Assembly (NCBI RefSeq): GCF_004295585.1
Contig: NZ_AP019400.1
Location: 2,013,501-2,077,500, forward strand
Source: Cohnella abietis
GTDB lineage: Bacteria; Bacillota; Bacilli; Paenibacillales; Paenibacillaceae
Direction: 5' to 3'
Length of the DNA: 64,000 nucleotides
This document shows positions 27,263 to 37,696 of this stretch, in pieces. The position numbers were made by a program, and so were the translations under genes. Numbering within the stretch: the stretch's first letter is position 1; each line of letters starts with the position of its first letter. The notes below the pieces were generated by a model. The model was not told where the DNA came from. It worked only from the letters and a program-made list of their open reading frames with translations, and searched no databases.

Positions 27263-28408
27263 TCACGCCGTACCTTCTCTTTTTCGAAAGAAAGTTTTCA
27301 ACGCCTGATAGATCTCAGCTTTCTCTTTAATGACATAGTACAGAAACTGCTGATGCTCTATATGCTTATACGCCGACATAAGTGTACTGCTCCTGTTGTA
27401 CTGATTTACTTCCCCGTAGCCGAAAATGTTAGAGCGCTCAAGCAGCTCTTTAATGAGTCGCACACAACGCTCATTGTCACTCGTCAGGTTGTCCCCGTCT
27501 GAGAAATGAAATGGATAGATGTTGTACAGTGAAGGAGGATATCGTGAGTCAATGATCTCCAACGCTTTGACATAAGCTGAGGAGCAGATGGTGCCACCGC
27601 TTTCGCCGCGAGTGAAGAATTCCTCCTCAGTCACTTCCTTCGCTTCCGTATGATGAGCGATAAATACAATATCAACCTTCTCATACTGCCGTCTCAAAAA
27701 CCGATTCATCCAGAAGAAGAAGCTCCTAGCACAATATTTTTCGAAGCTGCCCATCGAGCCGGATGTATCCATCATGGCTAGAATGACGGCGTTATTTTGC
27801 GGTTTAACAATTTCCTCCCAAGTTTTAAAACGCAGATCATCGGGGCTAATGCCACCAATCTCGGATTTCCCGTCTCTTGCATTGCGCCGCAGGTTTTCGA
27901 GTATTGTTCGTTTCTTATCGATGTTGGACATGATGCCCTTGCGCCTAACGTCGGTAAACCGAACATCAGTCACTTCGATTTGCTCTTTTTCCTTCTTCTT
28001 TAAGTAAGGAAGCTCAAGCTCTTCAAATAACATCGTCTCAAGCTCAGCGATAGAGATCTCAGCTTCAACCACGTCATCCCCGGGATCCGAGCCAGCGCCT
28101 TCACCCTTACCACCTGCTGGAGTGGGATCAACTCCGATTACATCACCGACCTGGCTTTCCCCATCACCTTGCCCGACATGCTTCTTCTTGTTCGTGTTAT
28201 ATACAAAATGATACTCATCCAGGCTGCGGATGGGGATTTTAATAATTTGGCGCCCATCTGACATAACAATATTTTCTTCGGAAATTAAATCGGGCAAATT
28301 TTGCTTAATAGCGTCACGGACTTTCTGTTGATGACGAGCTTGATCCTGATAGCCTTTGCGGTGCAAAGACCAATCTTCCCGGGAGAGAATAAACGAGGGA
28401 TGATTCAT
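27263..28408 (-). CDS. yhbH: Sporulation protein YhbH (DUF444, vWA domain)
   Basis: This 381-residue protein belongs to the YhbH/YeaH family. The C-terminal von Willebrand A-like domain contains the metal site [17 protein letters not shown], and the N-terminus opens with [18 protein letters not shown]. In Bacillus yhbH is a sporulation gene of the SigE regulon that works with kinase PrkA and SpoVR. Neither partner is within this window. The start at ATG 28408 has AGGGGG six bases upstream; TTG at 28414 is the alternative. Confidence 0.92.
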   Translation of the reverse strand: MNHPSFILSREDWSLHRKGYQDQARHQQKVRDAIKQNLPDLISEENIVMSDGRQIIKIPIRSLDEYHFVYNTNKKKHVGQGDGESQVGDVIGVDPTPAGGKGEGAGSDPGDDVVEAEISIAELETMLFEELELPYLKKKEKEQIEVTDVRFTDVRRKGIMSNIDKKRTILENLRRNARDGKSEIGGISPDDLRFKTWEEIVKPQNNAVILAMMDTSGSMGSFEKYCARSFFFWMNRFLRRQYEKVDIVFIAHHTEAKEVTEEEFFTRGESGGTICSSAYVKALEIIDSRYPPSLYNIYPFHFSDGDNLTSDNERCVRLIKELLERSNIFGYGEVNQYNRSSTLMSAYKHIEHQQFLYYVIKEKAEIYQALKTFFRKREGTA

Positions 28409-28644
28409 GGGCAACCCCCTGTCGCTTTATTTTTTAAAGGATGTTTATTAATCAATATATTCAGGTACAGCCAAACGATGTGTATAAATAGGAAGCAACT
28501 GGCTCTGTGTGACCATTTTTCCTATAATAATTGTGGGTAAAGTGGACTTAATCGTTCCTATTATGTGATAAAATTCAAAGACCTGCTCATCCATCAAAAC
28601 TTATAAAGACTAATGACAATAAATTGGAAAAGGTGTTGAATAGT

Positions 28645-28944
28645 ATGGCAAATAAAGAAAAGAAAGCTGAACAGTGGAAAGAAGCGAAGCAATTGTGCCG
28701 CCTGAATGATGAGGATATTCGTATAGCTAAGGAAATGGGACTCAATCCGCTAAGCCTAATCAAAAATATTCCCGCCAAAAACCAGCTCTGGAAAGCCCCC
28801 GTTAAGCAGTGGCTTCATGAAATTTATGAAAAGCGCAAAGAGAAGAGCTCAGAGAAGGCTGCGGTGAAGAGTACTAAGAAGCTGACAATAGGCATCAAGT
28901 CATCCCCGGTAGAGCCTGCTAATCAAGATAACTTAGGAGGATGA
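28645..28944 (+). CDS. Small basic hypothetical protein upstream of sbcD
   Basis: The 99-residue product is highly charged, with WKEAKQLCRLNDEDIRIAKE and LNPLSLIKNIPAKNQLWKAP in the middle and a lysine-rich tail. It has no signal or membrane segment. ATG 28645 is the likely start; TTG 28636, nearer AAGGTG, is possible. It ends eight bases before sbcD, so it belongs to the sbcCD transcript and may bind nucleic acid. The family is not recognised beyond that. Confidence 0.65.
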   Translation: MANKEKKAEQWKEAKQLCRLNDEDIRIAKEMGLNPLSLIKNIPAKNQLWKAPVKQWLHEIYEKRKEKSSEKAAVKSTKKLTIGIKSSPVEPANQDNLGG

Positions 28945-28951
28945 TGACCTC

Positions 28952-30118
28952 ATGAAATTTATACATACGGCTGATTGGCACTTAGGAAAGCTTGTGCAGG
29001 GCGTTTATATGACGGAGGATCAGCGTTACGTGCTACAGCAATTGCTGGAAGTGGTTGAGCAAGAGCGCCCGGATGCCGTTGTCATTGCTGGGGATCTCTA
29101 TGATCGCGCAATTCCTCCTACAGATGCGGTCGATTTGTTGGACGAGCTGTTCCAGAAAATTGTAATTGAACTGAACACGCCGCTGCTTGCTATTTCTGGC
29201 AATCATGATAGTCCGGATCGACTTAACTTCGGGACGGCTATCATGGAGGCCAGAGGGCTACATTTAGTAGGTCAGCTGAAGCCAACGATCAAGCCAGTTG
29301 TATTGCAGGACGAGCATGGAGAGGTTCATTTCCACCTTGTGCCCTATGCGGATCCAGCACAGGTTCGTTACACGTTCGAAGACGAAGAAATCCGTACTCA
29401 TGACGAGGCTATGAATGCAATTGTGACGCGGATTAAGGCTTCGATGAATCCAGCCGCTAGACACGTGTTCGTTGGACATGCTTTCGTAACGCCTGGTGCG
29501 AGACCTGAGGAAAATACAAGCCAATCCGAACGACCTTTATCCATTGGTGGGGCGGAGTATGTGCATTCTGAGTACTTCAAGTGTTTTCAATATACGGCGC
29601 TCGGTCATTTGCATCAAGCCCATCACGTATCGGATGAGACAATTCGGTATTCGGGCTCCCCACTGAAATATTCGATATCTGAGGAAATCCATCGCAAGGG
29701 CTTCTTAATTGTAGAAATAGATGCTGCAGGTGCCGTTACTGTGGATAAAAGAGAGCTTAAGCCACGTCGGGACATGCGTCGTGTCATTGCTCCCATCGAG
29801 GAAATTGAGCGGCATGCGATATGCGAGGATTATGTGTTTGTTACGCTGCTGAATGATAACCCGGTTCTTTTTCCAATGGAGAAGGTTCGTGCGGTGTACC
29901 CTAATGCGCTTCATGTTGAACGTAAAGTAACCGTAGTTACTGGGGGTGGAACCGACGAGGCTGATAGCGAGATTAAGGCAAGGCGAGAGGCGGATCCAGT
30001 GGCGCTATTCGCTGCTTTTTATCAGGAGGTTAAGGGTGTTCCGTTGTCAGACGACAAGCACAAGCTATTCGCAGAAACCTATGCCAACGTGCTTCGTGAG
30101 GAAGGGGGAGCGGGATGA
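28952..30118 (+). CDS. sbcD: Exonuclease SbcCD subunit D
   Basis: This 388-residue Mn-dependent nuclease is the Mre11 homologue. The metal-binding motifs are HTADWHLGK, GDLYDRAIPP, SGNHDSPDRL and YTALGHLHQAH. It works with SbcC to cut hairpins and blocked DNA ends in an ATP-dependent manner. AGGAGG precedes ATG 28952. Its TGA overlaps the sbcC ATG, indicating translational coupling. Confidence 0.95.
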   Translation: MKFIHTADWHLGKLVQGVYMTEDQRYVLQQLLEVVEQERPDAVVIAGDLYDRAIPPTDAVDLLDELFQKIVIELNTPLLAISGNHDSPDRLNFGTAIMEARGLHLVGQLKPTIKPVVLQDEHGEVHFHLVPYADPAQVRYTFEDEEIRTHDEAMNAIVTRIKASMNPAARHVFVGHAFVTPGARPEENTSQSERPLSIGGAEYVHSEYFKCFQYTALGHLHQAHHVSDETIRYSGSPLKYSISEEIHRKGFLIVEIDAAGAVTVDKRELKPRRDMRRVIAPIEEIERHAICEDYVFVTLLNDNPVLFPMEKVRAVYPNALHVERKVTVVTGGGTDEADSEIKARREADPVALFAAFYQEVKGVPLSDDKHKLFAETYANVLREEGGAG

Positions 30119-33100
30119 AGCCGATACGATTAAGCATGACCGCTTTCGGTCCTTATCGCGATACGGAGACGATTGATTTCAGCTTACTTGAGGATCGACG
30201 CTTGTTCGTTATTTCCGGTAACACGGGGGCAGGCAAAACAACGATTTTCGATGCTATCTGCTTTGCTTTATATGGAACGGCTAGCGGTGAGGATCGAGCA
30301 GAAACAAGGATGCTACGTAGTCATTTTGCGGCAGAGGATGTTTATACGGCGGTTGATTATCATTTTTCGGTAGGTAAGCGTACATACCGTATTTTTCGCC
30401 AGATGGCGCATCGTCGGGGCTCGAACAAGAGTGAAACAGGTGGCAAAGCGGAGCTCTATGAGACGACGTCGGGAACGGAAGTTCCTTGTATCGATAGGTT
30501 TACTGTATCAGATGTCAATACGAAAATGGAATCTGTCATTGGGCTGACAAGGGAGCAATTTAGCCAGATTGTTATGCTGCCACAGGGTGAATTTCGCAAA
30601 TTACTGACCTCGGATACGGAAAATAAAGAGGAGATTTTGCGACGTATTTTCCGGACGGGATTGTATCAGAAGCTAGAGGATCGGTTCCAGCAGCAGCATC
30701 GCGAGCTTCAAGATGCGCTTAAGCAGGCTAAGGCGATGCAGGAAGTTTATGTGAAGCAGGCTCAGGAAACATTGCCACAACGGGAAGAAAGCTCACTGAC
30801 GGCTACTTTGCAGCAGGAATTTAGCAGCATGGTACAGGTGACAGAAGGCTTGGTTCAGGAAAGCAGTTATTACGAGGCTAAGGCATCTGAAGCTGAGCTT
30901 GGGAAAATAACAATTACCAAGCGATTGAATGAGCAGGAAGCTGCTCTTCATGTGGCGCTCGCTCTGGAAAATCGCTTTGCGCAGCTCGCAGAGAAGCGAA
31001 CTCAGCTGGAGCAATTGGACGCTAGGAAATCTGAGGTGAGCGAGAGTGAAAGACTTGTTCACCTGGCAGAGCAGGCTGCTAGATTAGAGCCCTACGAGGA
31101 ACAGGCGATCATTGCTAAGCGTCAGCTGGAGCTGAAACGAGCGCAACACGAACGAAAGCTTCAGGAAGTGTCGGATGCGGAGCGTGGATATACTTCGGCG
31201 GAAGAGAAGCATCGGGTTGAAGCAGCGCTTGAACCGGAACGTAAGGAAGCGGAGCTTGAGCTTGGGCGATTAGTGGAGCTTAAGCCAGTGGTCCTTACGC
31301 TAGAGGAACGCAGGTTTGAGGTGGCAAGGCTTCAAGCAGATGAGAAGCTGATTTCCTCTAAGAAGGACACAGTGGAGCAGCAGCTTGTAGCATTGCGTGA
31401 AGAAAAGCGAAGCAAGGCCGAGCAGCTCAAGCTTGCGGAGACGGAAGCCGCGAATCTACCGGATAAGCTAGAGCAATATGAGCGGATGAAAAACAAATAC
31501 AAGCTATTGAAGGAATTGTCAGACCTAGACAAGCGCATTGCCGAGTTCGCCAAGCATGAGGCTGAACAGGAGCAGGTAGCGCAGCGATTCAGAACGGCTC
31601 ATGACATGCTAGAGTCTCAGTGGCTTGAAGGCCAAGCAGGCCTTCTGTCTACTCATCTGCATGACGGTAAGCCCTGTCCTGTGTGCGGTAGCGAGGAGCA
31701 CCCTCAGAAGGCGATATCCATTTCAACTATTCCTTCAAGGGAAGAGCTTCAAGCGGCTAAGGAAAAGCTGCGTAAAGCTGAGCAGGAGCTAAGTGAAGCG
31801 AAGGCTCAGGCAGCTGCAGCGGGTACTGGCAGGAATGAACGGGTTTCTTATATTGACGAATATGGGATAACTGGGGAGCCTTTTGCAGAACAATTGTTAG
31901 GGGCAGAGGCAGCGGGCAAGCAGCTTCGTGCGGAAACGGATCATCTGAAGCAGCAGGCGGAAAGATTGCAGCTGCTAAGACAGGAAGGAGAGAAGCTGGA
32001 TGTTCAGCTTGATAAGCTCCAAGCTGAGCGGGAGCAGCTTCTTGCTCGTCAGCATGAGCTTTCTGTCGATAGAAGTGCGAAGGAATCTGTGCTTAACAAT
32101 GAGTTAGACCGAATTCCAGAGTCGTTAAGATTACCTCAGCAGCTTATGGCACGGATTGAAGAGCAGGCAGCTTTGTCTAAGAAGCTCAATGAAGCGTGGA
32201 GCCATGCTCAGAAGCTGCTACAGCAGGCGCAAACACGGCTTGTCGAGGAGAAGGCGAATGCTGGACAGATGGCTATTCAGCTAGAAGAATCGATCGAGCA
32301 AAGCAAGCAAAGTAATGTGCGGTTTGATGAGGAGCTTGCCCGATCTGGGTTTGAGACTTCAGAATCTTATATTGCTTCAAAGCTGCCTGAGTCGGATAGG
32401 AATAAGCTAAGTAGACTCATTGAGGAATTCAAATCCTTACTTGCTTCCCTGCTCCATCAGATTGCTGAGCTTGAGAGGGAATTAGCTGGCCAAGCTCGCC
32501 CTGTATTGGCGCTGTTTCAAGAAGCGATTGTCGGGTTGAAGGGGCAGCTAGAGCAAATTACCTCTGAGCTTCTCACTGCTCAGAGATATAGGCAAGAGGC
32601 GCAGCGACTTCTGACTGCGATTACGAAGGCTTTAGAGCAGTTCCAAGAGCTGGAGCTGAAGCAGCAGCAGGTAACGGACATCTATCAGATGCTGAAGGGC
32701 GATAATCCGCTAAAAATATCGTTCGAGCGCTACATATTGATCGAGTTTCTAGAGCAAATTCTTCATGCAGCGAACGCTAGGCTGCTAGATTTGTCCAACG
32801 GTCAATTTACGCTGCAGCGTAGCGAACGCTTGGAAATTCGGGGGAAGCAGAGCGGTCTTGGTCTAGACGTCTATGACTCGTATACCGGACAGAACCGGGA
32901 TGTGAAGTCCATGTCCGGGGGAGAGAAATTTAACGCTTCGCTTTGTTTGGCTCTTGGGATGACGGATGTTATCCAAGCTTATCAGGGCGGTGTATCCATC
33001 GAGATGATGTTCATTGACGAGGGTTTTGGCTCATTGGACGAGGATTCCTTGAACAAAGCGATCACGACGCTGATCGACCTTCAGCGATCCGGTCGCATGA

Positions 33101-33207
33101 TCGGGGTCATCTCCCATGTTCAGGAGCTGAAGCAGGCGTTCCCTGCGATACTAGAAGTGAGCAAAACCAAAGAAGGCCACAGCCGCACGGAAATAATCGT
33201 GAAGTAG
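30115..33207 (+). CDS. sbcC: Exonuclease SbcCD subunit C (SMC-like ATPase)
   Basis: This 1030-residue Rad50 homologue has Walker A SGNTGAGKTTIFDAICFAL at the N-terminus, long coiled coils, a zinc hook CPVCGSEEHP near residue 521, signature MSGGEKFNASL and Walker B EMMFIDEGFGSLD at the C-terminus. It tethers DNA ends and controls SbcD nuclease access. Length is typical. The terminator follows, so the operon is small gene, sbcD, sbcC. A 55-bp palindrome, the kind of structure SbcCD cuts, lies in the same window at 22749. Confidence 0.95.
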   Translation: MKPIRLSMTAFGPYRDTETIDFSLLEDRRLFVISGNTGAGKTTIFDAICFALYGTASGEDRAETRMLRSHFAAEDVYTAVDYHFSVGKRTYRIFRQMAHRRGSNKSETGGKAELYETTSGTEVPCIDRFTVSDVNTKMESVIGLTREQFSQIVMLPQGEFRKLLTSDTENKEEILRRIFRTGLYQKLEDRFQQQHRELQDALKQAKAMQEVYVKQAQETLPQREESSLTATLQQEFSSMVQVTEGLVQESSYYEAKASEAELGKITITKRLNEQEAALHVALALENRFAQLAEKRTQLEQLDARKSEVSESERLVHLAEQAARLEPYEEQAIIAKRQLELKRAQHERKLQEVSDAERGYTSAEEKHRVEAALEPERKEAELELGRLVELKPVVLTLEERRFEVARLQADEKLISSKKDTVEQQLVALREEKRSKAEQLKLAETEAANLPDKLEQYERMKNKYKLLKELSDLDKRIAEFAKHEAEQEQVAQRFRTAHDMLESQWLEGQAGLLSTHLHDGKPCPVCGSEEHPQKAISISTIPSREELQAAKEKLRKAEQELSEAKAQAAAAGTGRNERVSYIDEYGITGEPFAEQLLGAEAAGKQLRAETDHLKQQAERLQLLRQEGEKLDVQLDKLQAEREQLLARQHELSVDRSAKESVLNNELDRIPESLRLPQQLMARIEEQAALSKKLNEAWSHAQKLLQQAQTRLVEEKANAGQMAIQLEESIEQSKQSNVRFDEELARSGFETSESYIASKLPESDRNKLSRLIEEFKSLLASLLHQIAELERELAGQARPVLALFQEAIVGLKGQLEQITSELLTAQRYRQEAQRLLTAITKALEQFQELELKQQQVTDIYQMLKGDNPLKISFERYILIEFLEQILHAANARLLDLSNGQFTLQRSERLEIRGKQSGLGLDVYDSYTGQNRDVKSMSGGEKFNASLCLALGMTDVIQAYQGGVSIEMMFIDEGFGSLDEDSLNKAITTLIDLQRSGRMIGVISHVQELKQAFPAILEVSKTKEGHSRTEIIVK

Positions 33208-33215
33208 AGCGTGGG

Positions 33216-33257
33216 AGCCATTGTACAGGAGTAGTCGACCTGTGCAATGGCTTTTTT
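33216..33257 (+). terminator. Terminator after sbcC
   Basis: AGCCATTGTACAGG pairs with CCTGTGCAATGGCT (one mismatch) and is followed by a T6 run. Confidence 0.9.
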
Positions 33258-33442
33258 ATTTTAATGTGGCAGCTTGATAAATAAGTGCAGGATATCCAGC
33301 TATTGCAGTACCAGCTGGTTTCCAAGATAATGGAAGAGAAATGGATATTTTGTGCTGGAGCACGTTTGGTGCAGCTTTCGTTCCTCTTTAATAATTGATA
33401 GGTTACTCTCTGCATCGCATTTTTCCAGAGGAGGTGGGTAAA

Positions 33443-33946
33443 TTGAATCTATATTTTCGGGACAATTTTTTTAATGCGGGTGTTACGGACATTTTGAATA
33501 CAGAGGAAGAAAAGGTTGGTCATTTAGATTTGAAGAGCACTTTTGGCTCTGCGATAGATGTTTATGGTCAGGATGGTCAGTTAAAGTGTGGCGGAAGGTT
33601 TTCAAACTTCTCTGAAAAATGGAAGGTTGCAGGTGCCGATGGGGGGCAGCTGGGCGTGTTGCGAAGCAGGTTTGCGTTTTTCACCCAGAAATACACGTAT
33701 GAAACAGAAGGACGAGGCAGTTATGATATCCTATCACCGGCATTTTCAAGGGAATATAGCATATCCGATGAATCTGGTGTGCTTGTTGCTAGTTTCCAAA
33801 AAGTAAAAGGCTGGTTTTCTTCAGGAGCATTTGTTCTGGACAATCAAAGCGAAGATTTAGATGTTTATGAGCTTGTAGCAGTGATCATGGGAATGCACGC
33901 CATTCAAAAAAGGCATAATAATTCGTCAGATAGCGTGCACCATTGA
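33443..33946 (+). CDS. Tubby C-terminal-like / LURP-one-related protein
   Basis: This 167-residue protein has the repeated beta-strand pattern of the YxjI/LURP-one fold (LYFRDNFFNAGVTDILNTEE, EKWKVAGADGGQLGVLRSRF, YDILSPAFSREYSI, FQKVKGWFSSGAFVL). The fold resembles tubby and scramblase domains that bind lipids. TTG 33443 is chosen because GGAGG lies eight bases upstream. It is monocistronic; its role is unknown. Confidence 0.7.
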   Translation: MNLYFRDNFFNAGVTDILNTEEEKVGHLDLKSTFGSAIDVYGQDGQLKCGGRFSNFSEKWKVAGADGGQLGVLRSRFAFFTQKYTYETEGRGSYDILSPAFSREYSISDESGVLVASFQKVKGWFSSGAFVLDNQSEDLDVYELVAVIMGMHAIQKRHNNSSDSVHH

Positions 33947-34023
33947 GTGCACGATTGATTGGTGTTTCAATGTAGTGGGTCTAATTTTTTGTATTTATTT
34001 ACCATTAATGATATATTAAAAAC

Positions 34024-34050
34024 ATAAAACCAACTAATGTAGTTGGAATT
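34024..34050 (+). promoter_or_regulatory. CymR-like operator before cysK
   Basis: The 27-base element opens ATAAAACC and ends TTGGAATT, matching the recalled CymR box in its length and 3' half. It also holds an inverted repeat CCAACT-N5-AGTTGG. Confidence 0.5.
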
Positions 34051-34071
34051 AACATTGATGGAGGGATAACT

Positions 34072-35010
34072 TTGTCTAGAATTGCAAAGAACCTTACAGA
34101 TCTCATGGGGAATACCCCATTATTAGAGCTAACTAACTTTTCGCTGAAGCATCAGCTGGAGTCGAAGATTATCGCTAAATTGGAGTATTTTAATCCGGCT
34201 GGGAGTGTTAAAGACCGAATTGGGTTGGCTATGATTAGAGACGCAGAGGAAAAAGGATATATAAATAAAGACTCCATAATAATAGAACCAACCAGTGGAA
34301 ATACAGGCGTAGGTCTTGCATTTGCTGCGGCAGCCTTAGGATATAGATTAATTATTACCCTTCCTGAAAGTTTCAGCGTCGAGCGTAGAAAGATTTTAAT
34401 TGCATTAGGTGCAGAATTAGTTCTAACCCCAGCGCCAGAAGGCATGTCCGGTGCCATTAAGAAAGCCGAAGAGATTGCTGCTTCAATTCCTAATTCATAT
34501 GTACCACAGCAATTTAAAAATCCAGCTAACCCAGACATACATAAGAAAACAACTGCTGAAGAAATTTGGAGAGATACAGATGGCGAAGTTGATATTTTTG
34601 TCGGTGGTGTTGGTACAGGAGGAACAATTTCAGGAGTAGGTGAAGTTCTCAAGGCCAAAAAACCTACAGTAAAGATCATCGCAGTTGAACCCTTTGATTC
34701 GCCCGTTCTTTCTGGAGGGACCAAGGGGCTGCACAAGATTCAAGGAATCGGAGCGGGGTTTGTACCCGATAATTTCAATAGAGCTGTAGTGGATGAGATC
34801 ATTCAAGTAAAAAATGAAGATGCATTCGAAACTACAAGACAGCTTGCGAGGAACGAAGGTCTACTAGTAGGGATTTCCTCGGGTGCTGCCGTATTTGCTG
34901 CATTACAACTGGCTAGAAGACCAGAAAATAAAGATAAAAAGATTGTTGTACTTCTTCCAGATACAGGCGAGCGATATCTCTCGACAACAGCGCTCTTCCC
35001 GGAAGCATAA
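34072..35010 (+). CDS. cysK: Cysteine synthase A (O-acetylserine sulfhydrylase)
   Basis: This 312-residue PLP enzyme makes cysteine from O-acetylserine and sulfide. The PLP lysine is in [14 protein letters not shown], the substrate loop in [16 protein letters not shown] and the phosphate-binding loop in [14 protein letters not shown]. It starts at TTG 34072 behind GGAGG. A CymR-like box 22 bases upstream suggests cysteine-responsive repression shared with the operon at 1090. Confidence 0.94.
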   Translation: MSRIAKNLTDLMGNTPLLELTNFSLKHQLESKIIAKLEYFNPAGSVKDRIGLAMIRDAEEKGYINKDSIIIEPTSGNTGVGLAFAAAALGYRLIITLPESFSVERRKILIALGAELVLTPAPEGMSGAIKKAEEIAASIPNSYVPQQFKNPANPDIHKKTTAEEIWRDTDGEVDIFVGGVGTGGTISGVGEVLKAKKPTVKIIAVEPFDSPVLSGGTKGLHKIQGIGAGFVPDNFNRAVVDEIIQVKNEDAFETTRQLARNEGLLVGISSGAAVFAALQLARRPENKDKKIVVLLPDTGERYLSTTALFPEA

Positions 35011-35025
35011 GCATAGAGTGATTAG

Positions 35026-35058
35026 AGCAGCTACTGTTATGTGTAGCTGCTTTAATTT
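35026..35058 (+). terminator. Terminator after cysK
   Basis: AGCAGCTAC pairs with GTAGCTGCT around an eight-base loop, followed by TTAATTTT. Confidence 0.8.
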
Positions 35059-35251
35059 TGTGTGTATTCATGAATTCGTGAGCAACTATTACATTTTGTT
35101 AGGAGCTTAACAATGTATTTTGATATTTTTCAATGATTCTTTTTAGTTTGCTCTTCTCCATTTATTTTTACATTTTCTGTTATATATTTTATGAAATTAT
35201 TTATTAATAGTAATCGCAACGCAATAACGGAATGATACTGAACCCGCAACA

Positions 35252-35965
35252 GTGACAGTAGTGGAACGTGGGTACGCAAAGAGGAGGAAACCCGCGGCTA
35301 AAGTAGCAATAGAGAACGGAGAGTGCACTAAGAGGAGTAAATCCGCGAATACAGTAGCAATAGTGAACGGAGAGTGCGCAAAGGGGAGTAAATCCGCGGC
35401 TAAAGTAGCAATAGAGAACGGAGAGTGCACTAAGAGGAGTAAATCCGCGAATAAAGTAGCAATAGTGAACGGAGAGTGCGCAAAGAGGAGGGAATCCGCG
35501 GCTACAGTAGGAATAGTGAACGGAGAGTGCGCAAAGGGGAGTAAATCTGCGAATACAGGAGCAATAGTGAACGGAGGGTGCGCTAAGAGTAATAAAACCG
35601 CGGCTACGGTAGCAATAGAGAACGGAGGGTGCACTAAGAGGAGTAAATCTGCGAATACAGGAGCAATAGTGAACGGAGAGTGCGCAAAGAGGAAGAAACC
35701 CGCGGCTACAGTAGCAATAGTGAACGGAGAGTGCGCAAAGAGGAGTAAATGCGTGAATAAAGTAGCAATAGTGAACGGAGAGTGCACTAAGAGGAGTAAA
35801 TCCGCGAATACAGTAGCAATAGTGAACGGAGAGTGCGCAAAGAGGAGTAAACCCGCGGCTACAGTAGCAATAGTGAACGGAGAGTGCGCAAACAGGAGTA
35901 AATCCGCGAATACAGTAACAATAGAGAACGGAGGGTGCGCTAGCCGGATTAAATCCCTGACTAAC
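35252..35965. repeat. Fourteen tandem 51-bp repeats, alternating subtypes
   Basis: Fourteen units of exactly 51 bases begin like GTAGCAATAGTGAACGGAG and share GTGCGCAAAGAGGAGTAAA. Two subtypes, ending CCGCGGCTA or CCGCGAATA, alternate for most of the array, making a 102-base higher-order unit. Because 51 is divisible by three, frames stay open across the array on both strands, giving 17-residue repeat peptides. No ribosome-binding site supports any of them, so I treat this as non-coding. It lies between the convergent cysK and HD-GYP genes; 35059-35251 is AT-rich and shows nothing else. Confidence 0.95.
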
Positions 35966-35986
35966 CCGCACCCCACCGCTCTGCCG

Positions 35987-37534
35987 CTAGGCCAGCTCCT
36001 TTTTGCCGAGGTCGAGCTCGTCTTGCCCACGGTCCAGCTCCATAATCAAATTCGTCTTCACCCATTCGACGAATAAACCTGTCAGAAGGGGGTCCCATTG
36101 TTCCCCTTTTCCTGACTCGAGGATGCTGATCGCCTTCTCCATTGACATGCCTTTTCGGTAGGGGCGGTCCGATGTCATGGCGTCGAATGCGTCCGCAATG
36201 GCAATGACTCGGCCCATGTAGGGGATATTTTCTCCGGACAAGCCGTCGGGATAGCCCCTGCCGTTATATTGCTCATGGTGGGAGCGCACGCCAGGCAACA
36301 AATCAGCCATTGCTTCTGCTGGCTCGATTTGTAGTAATATTTTCTCCCCGAGGACGGGATGCAGCTTAATGACATCAAACTCTTCGTCCGTGAGCTTCCC
36401 TTCCTTTAACAATACCGCATCTCTAACCCCGATTTTTCCGATATCATGCAACAGCGCTGTCTTCTGCAAAATATCCAAATCCACTCGATTCATTCCAGCA
36501 AGCATCCCGATCTGAACGGAATACCTGGCAACTCTTTCAGAATGACCAGCTGTATAAGTGTCTCTCGCATCAAGTGCAGCAGCCAGCGTCGTAAAATAGC
36601 TTTGTAAAAGCTGCCCATTCAGCTTTTCCCGTGTTTTGAGCCCTTCCAGCATATGATTAAAGCCCGATACCAGCTTGGAAAATTCATCAGAATATAAATC
36701 AGGTGCACGCTTCGTAAAATTCCCTTCCTGCACTCCGCCCATTAATTCATATAGGGTGCGAATAGGCGTCTGAATGTCTCGTGATAGCAGCCAAGCGCCT
36801 AAAGAAGAGAAAGCGATTCCTGTAACAAGAATGATGGCTGCCCACTTCCAATATTCCATACTATTTTCCCCGGACAGGTTATTTAAGCGAATTTGACCAG
36901 CGAGCGCGAATAGGAACATAGGGAATGTACCAATTAGAAAAGCACTGAGCTGAAATTTTTTCTGAATAGACACTAATACACGGCCATCCAAGGAAATAGC
37001 CACGTCAAACTTATCCTCGGCCATTCTGTGGATGTAGCTGAGCATCGGTCTAATCGCTTGTACATTAAGGAAAAATTCAATCATCGCATGTAGGGAAGCG
37101 ACCAGCAAAGCGCCAACAGCTGCTAGTCCCATATAGTAGTAGGGAATACTGATCCATTCTAGACGGATGAAAATATATGCCAAACTCATTGCAGGAACAG
37201 ATAAACCGAGCAGATGCGGTCCGAAAATTCTTTTGACAGCTAACAAGGGGAAGCGATGGACTTGGAGGTAGCTGGCTTGCAGCTCTTCAAGGGTGTGATG
37301 CTCTTTCTGGAATAGCGCACGAATTGGAGTCAAGTGACGATAGAGTATAAGCAGCTCACAAGTAACCATAATTAACAGAGATGAGAACAGAATGCCAGCT
37401 AATCTCCAAATTTCCACAGATGGAATCTGCAGAGAGGAGAAAATAAACAAGCTACCTACTCCTAGAACAGCTATTGTTGAGCCAAGTATGTAGTTAAGGA
37501 AGAGATCACGAATAAATTTCGAATATACGCTCAT
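35987..37534 (-). CDS. Membrane HD-GYP domain protein (c-di-GMP phosphodiesterase)
   Basis: This 515-residue protein has several N-terminal membrane helices, a HAMP-like linker (SRDIQTPIRTLYELMGG) and a C-terminal HD-GYP domain from about residue 310. The metal site is seen in DTYTAGHSERVARYS, LLHDIGKIGV and HHEQYNGRGYPDG. HD-GYP enzymes linearise cyclic di-GMP. ATG 37534 has GAAGG seven bases upstream. It stands near a GGDEF-EAL protein, so two c-di-GMP enzymes lie within 5 kb. Its 3' end abuts the 51-bp array. Confidence 0.9.
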   Translation of the reverse strand: MSVYSKFIRDLFLNYILGSTIAVLGVGSLFIFSSLQIPSVEIWRLAGILFSSLLIMVTCELLILYRHLTPIRALFQKEHHTLEELQASYLQVHRFPLLAVKRIFGPHLLGLSVPAMSLAYIFIRLEWISIPYYYMGLAAVGALLVASLHAMIEFFLNVQAIRPMLSYIHRMAEDKFDVAISLDGRVLVSIQKKFQLSAFLIGTFPMFLFALAGQIRLNNLSGENSMEYWKWAAIILVTGIAFSSLGAWLLSRDIQTPIRTLYELMGGVQEGNFTKRAPDLYSDEFSKLVSGFNHMLEGLKTREKLNGQLLQSYFTTLAAALDARDTYTAGHSERVARYSVQIGMLAGMNRVDLDILQKTALLHDIGKIGVRDAVLLKEGKLTDEEFDVIKLHPVLGEKILLQIEPAEAMADLLPGVRSHHEQYNGRGYPDGLSGENIPYMGRVIAIADAFDAMTSDRPYRKGMSMEKAISILESGKGEQWDPLLTGLFVEWVKTNLIMELDRGQDELDLGKKELA

Positions 37535-37584
37535 CACAAAGCCTTCTTTCGAGGATGTGTATACAAGTTGCTTGTTTATTCAAT

Positions 37585-37645
37585 AAAAAAATCCTAATCA
37601 GGTGAGGAGCACTGTTGCCTTGCCTCTTACAAGCTGATCAGGATT
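37585..37645 (-). terminator. Terminator of the small membrane protein gene
   Basis: On the minus strand AATCCTGATCAG pairs with CTGATTAGGATT (one mismatch), and a T6 run follows. An inner GAGG/CCTC stem may form within the loop. Confidence 0.75.
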
Positions 37646-37696
37646 CTATTGCCGTAGGTGTTCTAATTTCTAATTGCCGTATTCGCTCTCTCATTT

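Noticed and set aside
35252..36076. Repetitive protein genes on plus and minus strands across the 51-bp array
   Set aside because: Open frames arise because the period is a multiple of three; none has a ribosome-binding site and the plus-strand frame runs antisense into the HD-GYP gene.
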